A stretch of 64,000 nucleotides of DNA from Centrapalus pauciflorus (GCA_020465985.1 JAANYP010003271.1:1-64000); one strand, 5' to 3'; counted from the first letter of the stretch, positions 31,624 through 44,271 are shown. Translations and numbers: made by a program. Notes: generated by a model not told the origin, from the sequence alone.

Positions 31624-34600
31624 CTATCCTCCCTCATAAAAGCCTTTGAGCTGGTCCCAGATGGCTGCTCTCCACTTGCTGGATTGCCTGAAGGAAGTTG
31701 CAAATCTGAAGGCTGCAAGCTGTTTGAGACCCACTTTGTATAGGTCTGATGCTCTTTGGAAGCACTTCTTCTGTGTTAAGAGATCTACAAAAAATGCTCC
31801 TAATTCAGGTTCTTCAATCACCTTGCCAGCTTCAAATTCAACTCCTTTGGGCAGGCTGTGGTCAACTCCTTTGATTTCTACAGCATAATCTCCTTGGTCA
31901 ATCAACATCAGGAGTTCCTCCAGCTCAGAATCCTTTCTGGTCCTCTTGGCTCTTATCTTGGGGTAAGTCACAGAGACACCCTCACTCACTTCTTTTGAGA
32001 TCAGGCCAAGGTCTTTCACTCTCTCCATCAGCTTCTTAACATATGCCCTGATAGTCTTAGCCGATCCTGATTTAGACTGGCTCAGGGCAACTGCCAGCTC
32101 AACCTGTTCCCTGTACCCCATTTGTGCAACATCAGTGTAGTCATAAGATTCCAGTTCTGGGCCTGTAGCACCCATTCTGGTTATTTGCAGCTTCCACTGT
32201 TTGCCTTTTCTTGAGATAGGGACAGCTTTGACAATAGATTCCTTGGCAAGTCTTCTATCAGCAACATCATGGAACTTTTTCCTTGCCAAGTTGTCAAAGT
32301 GGAACTGGGCCCTTGCAGAGGATGCTTGCTTAGGTTTGGTCACATAGACCACAACACCCCTTTCCTGTACACCTTCCTTTTCACCAGCTGATTCTCTAGC
32401 AGCTTCAAGCAGTTTTCTTTGCACATCTAAAGAAGGCATTTTGATTTTGGTTGCCTCTTTGAATGCAAGAGATATGGCAGCTTTGGCAGAGGCTTCTTCT
32501 TTTCTCAGTATTTCCAGGGCTTTGAGCTGTTCATCTCTGAGCTCATAGTATTTTTCAATAGGAACGCCCATTTCTTTAGCCCTAGCTTTGTCAAACTTTA
32601 GCGCTGCTGCTTTTTGGCGGTCAGGGTCAACAACTGATTTTTCTTTTCCTTTAGCTGTTGTAGTGGTAACAGCTTCAGAAATGTCTTCCTCTTCTTCTTC
32701 TTCTTCTTCCAGAATAAGATGCCTCCTTCTGCTGCTTGGCCTGTCCTCAGGATTGAATTCCTCCCCCTTAGATTGTGCAGGGTTTGGAGTTCCAGCCTGA
32801 GTAGGCTGAGCAGCTTCAGGTTGATGAGAGGCACCTTCAACTGGACCAGTACCTGTTACAGATGCACCTGCTGTTTGACCAGTAGATGCTGATTTCTCCT
32901 CTGGAGAAGTGGTTTTCTCCCCCATAGACTTAGTCTTCGAGGCAGACAATTTCTCCCCATTAGAAGGAGATGGACTAGCACCTTCAACAACTGGTCTGCC
33001 TGAAGAAACAAATTCAGCAGGCTTTGCAGCAGTTTTGGCAGCAGGTTTGGGACCAACCAGGCTATGCACTAAGAAATCCAGGTTGTCCTTCACCTCTGCA
33101 AGTTGGGAAAGACATGTTTGAATAGAAGAGGATTGGGAATCAGCAAGAGAGGTCAGCTTAAGAATATTTTCTATATCAGAAGCAGGGAACAGCAGACTTT
33201 GTAGCTGTGCAAGATGTAACTCAAGAGAGTACTGCACATCAGCAAGGTTTGCTGACACAGAATTTGATAGAGAGTAGAATTGCAAGTAGTGAGGAGAGTG
33301 GACAACTGTTGGGATATGGCTGTCATAGAGGACACAGAGTCCTGTTGGTGTGAAAGAATTGAGGAGAGGGAAGTGGAGACAATTTGCAGCTGTGCAGTAA
33401 GTGCAAGCAGCTGTGAGGAATTGTCAGTTTGAGGAGTGGATGGGAAGGAATTCTTGAACACATCAAAGAATCATTTGAGCTGTTCAGACACAGAGTCTGA
33501 AATTAGAGAGGGTTAGAGAAGACATGGAAATTTCTAAAGAGCCAACTTTGTTGGTCAGCAAGGAAAGCTGATCCTTCAAATGCAGATCTTTAGGGGATGG
33601 AGGTGTATGGATAGACTGTTTGCATTGTGTGGAGGGTGATGAAGATGATGAGGCTGGTTTTTGGGGATGTGATGAAGAAGGAGAAGGTACTTTTGAGAGA
33701 AGCTCCATAGCCTGGGCAAAAGTAATGTGGCCCAGCTTGGAGAGGTCGATAGGTCCTTCAGTAGTGGCTTTAGTTGCATCATTAAGAGAGGGGGTAGAGG
33801 ATGGGAGCCATTCAGATGCTGCTTGTGTTGCAGCACCTTCATTAAGGCCAGGGGTGGTTCCCTCTGCAGCACATTGGTTTAAAGGTACCTCATCATTGGG
33901 AGAGGGGATTTGCATTTCAACATCAGTAGCGGTGAAACCTGCTAATGGAGTTTGCATGACAGGAGTAGCCTCACCAAAGGGATGTTCTGTTCCCTGTGGT
34001 CCATCAGCTTGAGTGGTTGATCCTTCAGCAGCTGTTGGGTTTACAACAGCTGTATCATGAGGAACAGAGATTGGAGGCTGAGCCACTAGTTGATCTAATC
34101 CAGCAGTGTGGGCACCTCGTGCAGACGCAGGGTGTGAAGAAGTATGAGGTGGGGACTGTGTGGACTCAGTATGGAGTGGAGAGAACTCCTGTCTTTCAAT
34201 ATTCTCAGCCTGTTGGGAGGCTGGAATAGTTAATGTGGCTGTCTCCATATGTATAACTGGCTCCTGTTGTGAGGAACCAGAGGGTCTAGGCTGACTCTGG
34301 GTAGACACAGTTTGGAGGGAAGCAGGCTCCAAATGTGCTGAACCTTCTCCCAAATTAGGAGAGGCAGCAGGTTGTGCCTCTTTTTCAACTGAACCCTGTT
34401 GAGAGGGAACAGAGGGGCTGGTTTGGGCTGTTTTGGTTGATGGTTTCTTTTTAGCAAGGGATTTTCGTTGGTATGATCTGAGAGATGAGGTGGGTGATTG
34501 TGGGGAAGTGATGAGAGGTTCTGATTGGACTGGTTTGGGGACTGGGTCAGAAACAGGTTGGTTGGCCTGTTCCATAGTCTCAGGTGCCACAGAGGCACCA

Positions 34601-35664
34601 GCCACAGATGCTTCAGGTTCAACAAATGAACCAGGGTGAGAAGCCTGCTCCCCCTTAGCCACAAAGGCTGAGGGTGCAGACTTAGACTTGGTTGTTTTGG
34701 CCTTCTTGTGGACAGGCCCAGCTTCAGTCGTTTCCAGGGTCCTCTTAACAAACTTGACCCTGGATTTGGATTTTCCTTTGGGAGCAGCTTCTGGATCCAC
34801 CCTCACAGCAGAGGGTCCTTCCATCTATCCTAGCAACCTCCTCATTGGAGTAGATAGAGGCGGCTCATTTGGGAGAACCGGAGTGTAGAAAACTCTATTT
34901 CCTAGGACAGGAAATGCAGTAGTACGAAGTAAAGGATGAGAGTTATACAAATGCTCACCACAAACATGCTTGAAAATGAGACTCAGAATTCTGGGATGAC
35001 GAACAGCAGCTGGACGTGTCTCCTGCTGCAACATATTTCTCAAATTCATGAAAATCCATCTGGCCATGTTGATTGTAGTCTCATCCACAAGCCGTAGGAC
35101 TATAGGAATCTCATCACGGCTTAGTTGGTCAAAGGAACCAACCTTACTACTGAAGCACATCACCACAGAGGCAAATAGAAAACTGTAGGTTGGAGACAAA
35201 TCCTTCCTAAACAGCGTAGCTCCAACCTTTGGTTCTGCTACACCACAGAAGTGCAGCAGATTCCTCATCTGTTCATCTTCAGGCTGAGGCTGATCATATG
35301 TTTCAGCCACAGGGAGACGAAGAGCTTCCCTAATCAGACGAGTGGTGATCTCAATGGTCTGAGTCCCATTGAGTATTGTGCCCATGACGACTTTGGTATC
35401 TGGGTTGTAGGCACAGGTGTACCAGAACTCATACACCATTTCCTGGTACAGGACACCAGGATTGGCAGTCGTGGCATAGTTCAGGGGGTAAACTCTCAGA
35501 AACTCCACCATTTCCTCGTAGCCTTTTCCCACATAATTTTTAGGAATGGTTAGGTTTGCAAGGTAGTTGGTAGGTTTCAGGGTTAGCATCGTGGTGACAG
35601 ATGCATGTTTTTGAACATCAGCACCAACAAATACTGGTAGAAAGGGGTTGTTTCGGTGAGCCAT
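31624..35664 (-). pseudogene. Copia F additional ORF (aORF), interrupted
   Basis: One long ORF in decay, downstream of pol and before the 3' LTR; function unknown. Start ATG at 35664 (MAHRNNPFLPVFVG), preferred over the upstream GTG at 35700. The N-module to about 34830 includes YQEMVYEFWYTCAYNP and TRLIREALRLPV. A TAG at 34825-34827 is followed directly by the next segment in the same frame: basic KKAKTTKSKS region, then Ser/Pro/Gln-rich low complexity. Around 33490 and 33290 two frameshifts offset each other, with a TGA between. The last segment has acidic, Lys/Ala-rich coiled and basic regions, and a C-module with KLQITRMGATGPELESYDY. No signal peptide or membrane span was seen. Confidence 0.82.
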
Positions 35665-35770
35665 TTGGGAAGTAGTGAAAGTAGTAGAAGCACAGGACAC
35701 TTAGTCGAAGTTTAGGGTTCTTAGGAAGTCATGGAAATAGTGAGGAAGACGAAGATGAAACAGTAGGGGG

Positions 35771-35780
35771 TATTTATAGG
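35771..35780 (-). promoter_or_regulatory. TATA box upstream of the copia F aORF
   Basis: The minus strand reads CCTATAAATA about 107 bases before the aORF ATG, in a well-formed plant core-promoter setting (followed by CCCCCTACTG and a CT-rich 5' leader). It suggests the aORF has its own transcript. No acceptor-like AG lies next to this ATG. Confidence 0.55.
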
Positions 35781-36351
35781 ATTTGAATTTGAGTGGGTAT
35801 GAGAGAGAAACATTTGGGCGGTTGATTTGAAATGTTCCTTAACGGAAAACGGAAAGGTTGTCCATGTCAGAACGGTTGTCAGACCACTTGAGCCCTTTTT
35901 ATTCACTAACACACGTAAACACACATTATCCGCAGCAATTAAGTTACATAAAAACAAAAATTAAGTAACTTAATTGTGAACAAAGGTAATTAAAACTGAT
36001 GGTCTAAGCTGATGGTCAAACTTGTGATGAGCAGGGTCATCACAACCTGTTCACTCTTCAGGCTGTTCCTCCAACCTGTTCAGCTATATAAGAACAGGTT
36101 GTGTTCAATAGCTGATCAGGTTACAAGACAATGTCTTGTATGACAGATTTAGAGAGTGAGCAGGGTGGAGGTTTGATCCTCAGATCAGGCTTGACATATA
36201 AGCTGTTATTGTCAAACCTGTTATATGCTCAAGCTGTTCAGGTTTTGCAGAAAATGGCTAAGTATAGAACATGCATAGCCTGTTCTGTCTAAGCTGTTCT
36301 GTGAAACTTGAGCAATGTGAGACATATAATGACTTAGAACATTTTGGGCAC
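35781..36351 (-). repeat. Copia F pol-aORF spacer with CTGTTC/GAACAG words
   Basis: Non-coding spacer upstream of the TATA box. Between about 36000 and 36310 it has about ten copies of CTGTTC or its complement, several inside AACCTGTTCAG-like words. The same word is frequent in the F LTR upstream of its TATA box. Confidence 0.7.
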
Positions 36352-39300
36352 TTAGTCACTTTTGTTTAACATGCCCAGCTTGCTTACCAGATAATTAAAC
36401 CTATTTTCATCAAGAGGTTTGGTGAAAATGTCTGCCAGCTGTTCATCTGTGGAAATAAAACTTACCTCCACATTACCTTTCTTAATGTGATCCCTGATGA
36501 AGTGATGTCTGACCTCTATATGCTTTGTTCTGGAGTGAAACACTGGATTGTTGGAGATAGCTATGGCACTTGTATTGTCACACAGAATAGGAGTTTTCCT
36601 ATATACAAGGCCAAAGTCTTCAAACTGATGCTGCATCCACAGAATCTGCCCGCAGCAGCTTCCAGCAGCAATGTACTCAGCTTCAGCAATAGAAGTAGAA
36701 AGTGAATTCTACTTCTTGCTACACCAACTTATCAACTTACCACCAAGGAGTTGACATCCACCTGTTGTGCTTTTCCTGTCTAGCCTGCATCCTGCAAAAT
36801 CAGAATCTGAATAACCTGTTAGCTCAAGGCTTGAGTCTTTGGGATACCAAAGACACTAACCTGGTGTACCCTTAAGGTATTTGAAGATTCTTTCCACAGC
36901 ATCTAGATGTGATTCTTTTGGATCAGCTTGGAACCTAGCACATAAACAGGTAGCAAACATAATATCATGTCTACTAGTAGTTAAATACAGCAAGCTCCCA
37001 ATCATGGCTCTGTAAGCTGTTACTGAAACAGCTTGCCACTGGCATCTGCATCCAATTTTACATTGGTTGCCATGGGGGTTTTAATAGGAGAACTTTGATC
37101 AAATTTAAACTTTTTTAATAGATCTAAAGTATACTTTCTTTGATTTATGAAAATTCCATTTTAGGTTAAACATCCTAAAAAGAAAGTAAGTTCTCCCATC
37201 ATACTCATTTCATATTTTGATTTCATGAGTAATGAAAAATTCTTGCATAATTGCTCATTAGTAGAACCAAATATTATGGACAAGCATAATATCAGACTTC
37301 ACCTTCTTTATGAACAGTGTGGTATCCACTTTACCTCTGGAATAACCATTGCTCATAAGGAAATCAGTAAGAGTGTTATACCAGGCTCTAGGGGCTTGTT
37401 TTAGACCATAGAGGGCTTTGTCCAACTTATAGACAAAACCTGGATGATGTTCATTTTCAAAACCTCTAGGCTGCTTGACATAGACTTCTTCTTGCAGCTT
37501 ACCGTTTAAAAATGCACTCTTCACATCCATTTGAAATACCTTCATGCTCTTATGAGCAGCGTAGGCTAGAAACAAACGAATTGCCTCTAGCCTGGCCACA
37601 AGAGCAAATGTTTCATCATAGTCATTGCCTTCCTCCAGTCTGTAGCCTTGAGCAACTAGTCTTTCCTTATTTCTAATGACATGACCTTGCTCATCCATCT
37701 TGTTCCTGTAAACCCATTTGGTGCCAATTATAGTTTTTCCTTTAGGAGCAGGGACCAGCTTCCATACCTTGTTTCTATCAAACTGATTGAGTTCCTCTTG
37801 CATGGTAGTGATCCAATTGGCATCTTTAAGTGCTTCATCCACTTTCTTTGGCTCCATTAGGGACACAAAGCTAGAGAACATACAAAAGTTTCCCAAGCTG
37901 TCCCTTCTTGTTTGCACCCCTTTGTTGATGTCACCAATTATTTGTTCATTGTGGTGACACCTGATCCCCTTAGGATCATTCTTCAATGAGGATTCTCCTA
38001 AGTTGTTTGCATCTTCAACAGGTCCTGTTGAATAGCTCTCAAGATTTTCAGACATACTGATGTCTTGAGCCTGTTCACTTGTTGAGCATGACTCTCCATT
38101 GTTGAACATATCAGCAGAGGATCCAGGAAAATCAGCATCGATTGGCTCAGGACATGAAGTTGTAATTAAATCAATAGACTTATTCACACAGGGTGTATCA
38201 ACATAATCATCATCATGCCCATCATGATTAGCAGGTTCCACTCTGGATGTAGTGGAAGCTTTTGAGTCCTTCTCTTCCTTGTTAGAATGCATGAGATCAT
38301 CAAAGCTGAATTCTCCTGAAACTGATTCAGGAACAGCTTTGGTGGAGGCATTCCTGGACTCTTCAAAGGTGACATTGATAGATTCATCTATCACCTTTCT
38401 CTTGTTGTTGTATACTCTGTAGGCTTTGGAGATAGCAGAATATCCAACAAACACACCTTCATCAGCTTTTGGTTCAAACTTTGCCAATTGGTCCCTTTGA
38501 TTCAGAATGAAGCAGGGACATCCAAACACATGGATGTAGGTAATGTTTGGCCTCCTCCCTTTGAGCAGCTCATAGGGAGTCTTGTTGAACCTTTTCACCA
38601 CTAAGTATCTGTTTTGGGTGAAGTAAACAGTGTTGATAGCTTCAGCCCAGAATGATGAAGGTAAACCAGATGCACACAACATGGTTCTAGCAGCTTCAAT
38701 GAGGGTTCTGTTTCTCCTTTCAGCAACTCCATTTTGTTGTGGAGTTCTTACTGCTGAAAAGTTTTGTGAGATCCATCTTTCTTCACAGAAGTCCTCAAGA
38801 GTACTATTTCTGAATTCAGTACCATGATCACTTCTAAGCTGCTTTACTTGAGCAGAGTTTAGTATTTCCATCTTCTTGATAAATCCAATGATTTCTCTAG
38901 CAGCTTCTCCTTTGCTCTTCAGGAAGATCACCCATGTAAACCTGAGTTCTTCTTCATCTGAGGATGAATCAGACTCCTCCCAGTCACATGTCTCACCCAT
39001 GAGCCCCTTTTGCTTGTTGAAAGCCACTGAGTTTTCCAACTTTTTCAGCTTAGCCATGGCCATAAGGTACTTAACCCTATAGCCATCGTCCCTGTTAGTC
39101 TTGTAAGGTTTGGATGACTGTCCAACAGCTTTTGACACATAGTCAGCAGCTATATGGCCAGTCTTGCCACATTTGAAGCACTCAGCCTTAGATTTATCAA
39201 ATGTCTTCTTTTTGACAGCATTTGAGTTCCCCTGCAGCATATTTCTTCTAAACCTTTTCTTGTTGAACCTTTTGACGAGCATTGCAATCATTTTCTCATC

Positions 39301-39417
39301 ATCAAGTTCAGCAAGATCTGCACTATCTTCCTCATCAAACATTTCCTTTCTTTCATCATCAGCCTGTTGATCAGGTTGTGTGAACACATCACATACCTGC
39401 CCAACAGGTTGTCTCAC
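36352..39417 (-). pseudogene. pol: Copia F gag end fused to pol, with internal deletion
   Basis: The ORF from 39417 has a basic gag tail, a CCHC knuckle whose last cysteine reads Tyr (CFKCGKTGHIAADY), then an acidic stretch that jumps directly to FTWVIFLKSKGEA in the middle of integrase. Protease, the integrase zinc finger and its first catalytic Asp are missing, yet the frame is kept. The remaining motifs are QLRSDHGTEF and NGVAERRN of integrase, RT KWVYRNKMDEQG, QMDVKSAFLNGK and ALYGLKQAPRAWYNTL. The ORF ends at 37258 before the catalytic YVDD; 36640-37257 is decayed RT/RNase H. The last RNase H part (36352-36636, RTKHIEVRHHFIRD, LADIFTKPLDENRF) is in the same frame. Confidence 0.88.
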
Positions 39418-40158
39418 GCTACTAAGGCAGCACCTCTCTTGGACATTTCCAAGGCATTTCTCTTTTGCTGCCTTGACTACTCATCATTTAGTAAGGATCC
39501 ATATAAGTATACAAGATCCATACCTTTGATGGTACCTGAATTTCACAAGATGGTAGAAAAGTAGTTCCACTCTTCAGGCAAGATGTCCAAGAACTTGTTC
39601 ACCAGAGTCAGGATGTCCTTTGTGATCCCAACAGCTTTGAGATCATTAACAAAAGCAGTAAACCTGGTGTAGGTTTCTGTGAGTGACTCCTTTGGTTTTA
39701 CAAAGAAGAGTTCATACTGTCTAACAAGATTGTTAATCCTGTTGTCCAGTGTGATTGTGGGACCATCATAGATGGTACACATAGTATCCCACATCTCCTT
39801 TGCAGTCTTCATCTTCTCAACCTGTTTGAACACATCATCAGGCAGAGAGATAACGAGGTTATTCCTGGCTTTTGCATCTAGAGCAACCAGTCTTTTGTCT
39901 TCATCAGACCATTGAGCTTTGGCCTTCTCAAAGGTTCTGTTCAGGGGCAGCTCCTTCAACGGCAATAGTAATAGTAGTAACAGAAGTTGGCACATGGGGA
40001 ACTTCCATTAGTAGCTCTGGTAGTTATACATCCAGATTCTCTAAATAGAGCATCATTATGCACTTCCAACCAGAGAAGTTCTGATGATTGAACTTGGGGA
40101 GTTTTGCCATTGACCCATTGTCATAGTAAGAGGAGGAACTTGCAGCACTGTTGTCCAT
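39418..40158 (-). pseudogene. gag: Copia F gag N-terminal part, frameshifted
   Basis: A likely start at 40158 gives MDNSAASSSSYYDNGSMAKL and then FNHQNFSGWK, the DUF4219-like opening. A stop near 40035 and a frame change near 39950 follow. The long open piece 39543-39950 encodes the UBN2 capsid (EMWDTMCTIYDGPT, YTRFTAFVNDLKAVGI, LDILPEEWNYF). Another stop and frame change link it to the downstream ORF at 39417. Confidence 0.82.
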
Positions 40159-40206
40159 GGGAAAGTAGGGAGAATGAGAGATCTAGCGTTGACACACACT
40201 CTATCT

Positions 40207-40218
40207 GCTCTGATACCA
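40207..40218 (-). promoter_or_regulatory. Copia F primer-binding site (tRNA-iMet type)
   Basis: The minus strand reads TGGTATCAGAGC, two bases inside the LTR end at 40221. Confidence 0.9.
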
Positions 40219-40220
40219 GT

Positions 40221-41329
40221 TGTAGGTCCCAACAGGTTTCCCAAGTGTATAGTTCTAAGCTGTAGAGGGGGGTGAATACAGCATTTTAAAAACTTAACAA
40301 TCTTTTCTCAATGTTTGTGTATATTTTTTTAACATGTGTTAATTACAAACAAGCCTGCACTGCGGAAAGGTTCAAGCTGAGATGACATATACAACAGTTG
40401 TTCAACTAATCTAAGACACACTCAGACTAGATACAATGACTACACTCACTTAGATGCACTCACTGATTTTACAAGACTCAGATGGACAGGTTGAATAAGA
40501 CCAGCTTAGACACACGTACTGTTATATTCAAGCAGACTTGCATGCATGAAAAACACACTTTAATGCACGATCTGATTTCACACTCTTGGATATCTCACAA
40601 TACTTAGAAGCTTCCTTTTATACTCAAAAGGAGAATCTCAGTGAAGCTTCTTAATTGGATAGATGAGATAGTGGAAAGTCTTTCCAAAAAGACAAGACAC
40701 CTTTTCTGCACATTCTGATAAAGCATATTTGTCTTCACATGGTAGAATCTTTGTCTTTTTCTTTTTGTCACTGTTGCATAAGGCTTTAACTAAAAGGGGA
40801 ATGTCAACTTTGCATCTTTCTTCTTTTGCTAAGGCCATTTTGATATAAGAAAAGGTCTGTCACCCTTTTCAGATATTCGTTTGTCTTCATGTAACAGAAC
40901 AGCGTTGGCAGGGTGTGCTGTTCTGTTTTCCACTTTGTCTTTGACTTGTAAACTGATCTTGTAGCCAAAAACAATACATGAGGACTTGGAGACATATTCC
41001 ATAAAGTGTTTAGCCTGTTCACAAAGAACAGGTTCTGTTCACAAAGAACAGAATACTTGTAAATTGTCCAAGCTGCTCAACAGAATAGAGCAGCGTAGAC
41101 AGTTTATGTCCAGCCTGTTCAGCAGACAGAACATCTTGGACAAACTGCCTTTGTTGTAATGAATGCAACATGGTAAACAGCTTTGGGTTGATATTGCAAA
41201 TCACTTTTCAGGTTTCAATAAGGTTTAAACAGGCCTTAAATTATACCTTCAAGTGCATCAACAGGATTGATTAAAAATCTCCCCCTCAGATGTAGAGCAG
41301 GTTTGACTGAGGCCTTTTTGTGCCTAACA
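40221..41329 (-). repeat. Copia F 5' LTR, 1109 bp
   Basis: The minus strand starts TGTTAGGCACAAAAAGG at 41329 and ends TTGGGACCTACA at 40221. TATA box GTATAAAAGG at 40614-40623. Upstream (40850-41200) are many CTGTTC/GAACAG words, including a tandem pair of CTGTTCACAAAGAACAG (41015-41031 and 41035-41051), each an inverted repeat. The right edge interrupts the integrase of copia G; GAACT (41330-41334) is the adjoining target. Confidence 0.9.
40614..40623 (-). promoter_or_regulatory. Copia F LTR TATA box
   Basis: The minus strand reads GTATAAAAGG, the only strong box in this LTR, about 710 bases from the LTR start. Confidence 0.7.
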
Positions 41330-44271
41330 GAACTCCATAACAGGTTTTGTTCATTGATTTGACAGTAAGGACCCGATTTAAAACATGACAAGCGGCATTC
41401 ACTGCCTCCCCCCAAAACATGGTAGGAAGCTTTGAATCCGAGCCACTGTCAACGAACCATTTGTTGTTTAGACCTGTAGTTAGCTCCCGCACATGAAAGA
41501 AAACAAGTTTGTTATCACGGGGAACCCAAGCCATGAATGACTTGGCAATACCGTTCTCATCCACATATGTGAACTCCTTTGAAAACCCATCTCTCCTTTC
41601 AGGTGACTTGGGTGTTTGATTGAGAACCTGTTGTGGTGCAGAGTGATTTAAATTCACTCTTGGCCTTTGTGTAGGCAATTTCTATGGAGCCCTCGACTAA
41701 TTTCTATTATAGGGCATTTTAGATTGATATCCCTAGGCTCTACCTGGTGTCTGATGTCTTACAGGAGTGTGAGACCTAACCGGAGTGTATGCTCTTCTAG
41801 GTGTTGTACTCCTATAAACTTGTTGAGGTCCTGACCCAGATTGATTAGGGACTCTATTCGGTGAATTAGTCCTAACCACTTCATTTGGTCTAACCGACAC
41901 AAGTACTTGCCTAACAGCAGTCTTTGGTGTGGCATGCACAATCTTCTCAGTGTTTTGAGAACCACTTGTGCTTGCTACACTTGGTGAAGGTTTATGTTAT
42001 TCAGGCTTTCCAACATTAGGTGTAGATTCTACCTTCCTATATGGACAGCTAGACACAACATGTCCCCTGACATCTAAAACAAGATATTTTATCACTTGAC
42101 TTCTTATGAGTGCCCTTTCACTTTGGTGTCTCACTAGTGTCATGTTCTTTCTTCTCAACTATCGTGACTGTTTCCTCTTTCTGATTATTCACCTCAGGTT
42201 TAGCTTCTCCTAGAATTTTGTCACTAGAAGACTGCACAAACTTGACTTTTCTGAACGTAGCATTATTATTAGTCACCTTAGTTGATTTATCCTTATTAGA
42301 TTCAGATACAGTTTCAACTGCTACCTCTGACAAAACTGGTTTATCAGTTTTATCCTGAGGCTGAGGTACATAGTTATCATTAAAAGGTGGAGGACTCTCT
42401 TTATACCCTAAACCTACTGGTTTCTGAGACTGACGTTGTGCATCTAATATTTTCCCTAGATTCAGTGAAGAGTTCCTAAACTTTTCTAACTTACTATTTA
42501 CCTCTGCAACCTTAACCTTTGCTTCAGCTAGCTCTACCTCTTTAATAGTAAGTTCTTTGGTTAAAGCCTCAACATGCTCATAAATAAGCTCTATCCTGAC
42601 ACACTACTCACTTAGTTTGTCTTTTAGAACTATCACATCTTGAGCATCTGCTTTTAGCTTATTCCTAAGATCTTCTTTTATATCTAGGAGGCTAGCATTA
42701 TCTGATTTTAAGGATTCAATTCGAGCAGTTAAATTACTATGTGTTTCTGGCACTAATATCAATCTATCATTAGATGTAGCACATAAAACACATAATCATG
42801 GAATGTAGAAAAGTTCAGAATTACCTTTTTGTGATCTGATTCCACGTTTGCCATTTGTGCAGCAAACTCCAGAATAGTCTGATTGTCTGACTTTTCCACC
42901 AACACAGGACTTGTATCATTCTGTTTTCTGTCCTCTGTTACTTCCTCTGTTTCGACATCCCCAATCTCTATCACTTCAGCCTTGAAGGCTCTAACATTAG
43001 ACTCTGGATGTGAACTCCAATCATACGTCCCATCAAGCTGTCTGTCCGATGATACGTTGGTTAACAGACCAGCGATGTTCGCTTGATTACCCGAACCAGC
43101 AGATTGATATCTTCCTTGAGATTGATTCTGATAGTTCTCAACCTTGGGTCTTTGACACTCTCGAGCAAAATGTCCTAACCCCTGGCAGTTATAACACTTA
43201 ACTTTGGATTTGTCGAACCCAATTTTATTGTTGCTAACGTTTAGATTTCTGTCTGTCCGTTTTATGAATCTCTTGACCCTCTGAGTCACCATGGCCAGTT
43301 GCAATCGAAGATCCATTTCTTCCAGATCATCATGATCCACCTGATCATAGTCCTCTTCCCATAACGCAGGATCGTTAATTTTACCTTGTACACAATTTCC
43401 ATATGCTGCAACAAACGAAGCCAAAAGATTCAGATGAGATTCGGCTGATTGTGCACTCATAGGCATCTTTGTGTACTGTTTAGAAGTAGATGCTAATTGA
43501 GTCGGTTTCTCTTCCGGTTTAGAATAACCTAAGAAAGCCCGACTGCTTGTGTCTTCTACGTCCACTGGAATAGACGTTTCGCCCGTGTAGAATGCTGTAG
43601 CTGTTTTCAGTTCACTCGCGATCGAAGGTTTGGACTTTCCAAAATACATGTCTGGATCTTGGACTTGGTCATATTCCCGTTCCTTCTTGAGTAACTGAAA
43701 GTTGTAAGCCCTCAGCGTACCAATGACTCCTTCGAGAGTAAGAGTTTCGTATTTTTCTTCATCATGCTTTATGAGCGCTACGTACATTTCCCATTTCGCT
43801 GGTAAAGCATCAAGAAGTTTCTCAATCTTTTCAAGTTCACGATACTCGAGATCATGGTTATCCAACTCTGTCAATAAGTGATAGAACCTTGTGATTGTCT
43901 CATCGAGCTTTTCGTTTTTCAAAGCCTTGAAAATTGCAAACTGCTGCTTAAGCATCTCGGTTCTGCCTTTCCGAACCCTCGGATTTCCCTCACACTGTTT
44001 CTCGAGTGCATCCCACAACTCTTTAGCTATACGATGATTCCTAAATGTGTGTGGAATATCCTGAGGTAGTGCCATGTGAATGATAGAAAACGCTCTATTC
44101 TCATCCTCATATAGTTTCTTGTCGTCATCTTTCATCTTCTGATACCTCAGGACTCTCTGACGACCCTCAAACTCCTGAGTAGGCGAAATGTATCCCTTGT
44201 CTATACAAATCCACATCCGTATGTCATTGAAACGAGCAAAGTCGGCAATCCTATCCTTCCACCAGTAGTAG
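41330..44271 (-). pseudogene. Copia G gag-pol remnant, cut at both ends
   Basis: Sister of copia C. Gag enters at the copia H junction just before MWICIDKGYISPTQEFEG and is open from 44216 to 42759, with knuckle CYNCQGLGHFAREC near 43155-43196. The coiled coil and second-knuckle region (42760-41750) has frameshifts and stops. At the gag-pol join the codon after VPRDN is AAA, where C and D have TAA, and the acceptor reads GCGG instead of GCAG, so frame and splice signal are both changed. The protease VDSG is then fused in frame to SDSKLPTMFWGEAVN of late integrase, an internal deletion of roughly 0.9 kb. The copia F LTR cuts the rest at 41330. The adjoining target at the H side is AGTAG (44267-44271). 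Confidence 0.87.

Noticed and set aside
31624..35664. Envelope glycoprotein interpretation of the copia F aORF
   Set aside because: No signal peptide, hydrophobic fusion segment or transmembrane helix is visible; only the genomic position recalls env.
39418..39995. Programmed frameshift to explain the copia F gag fragments
   Set aside because: Several separate stops and frame changes within 600 bases indicate decay rather than a programmed event.
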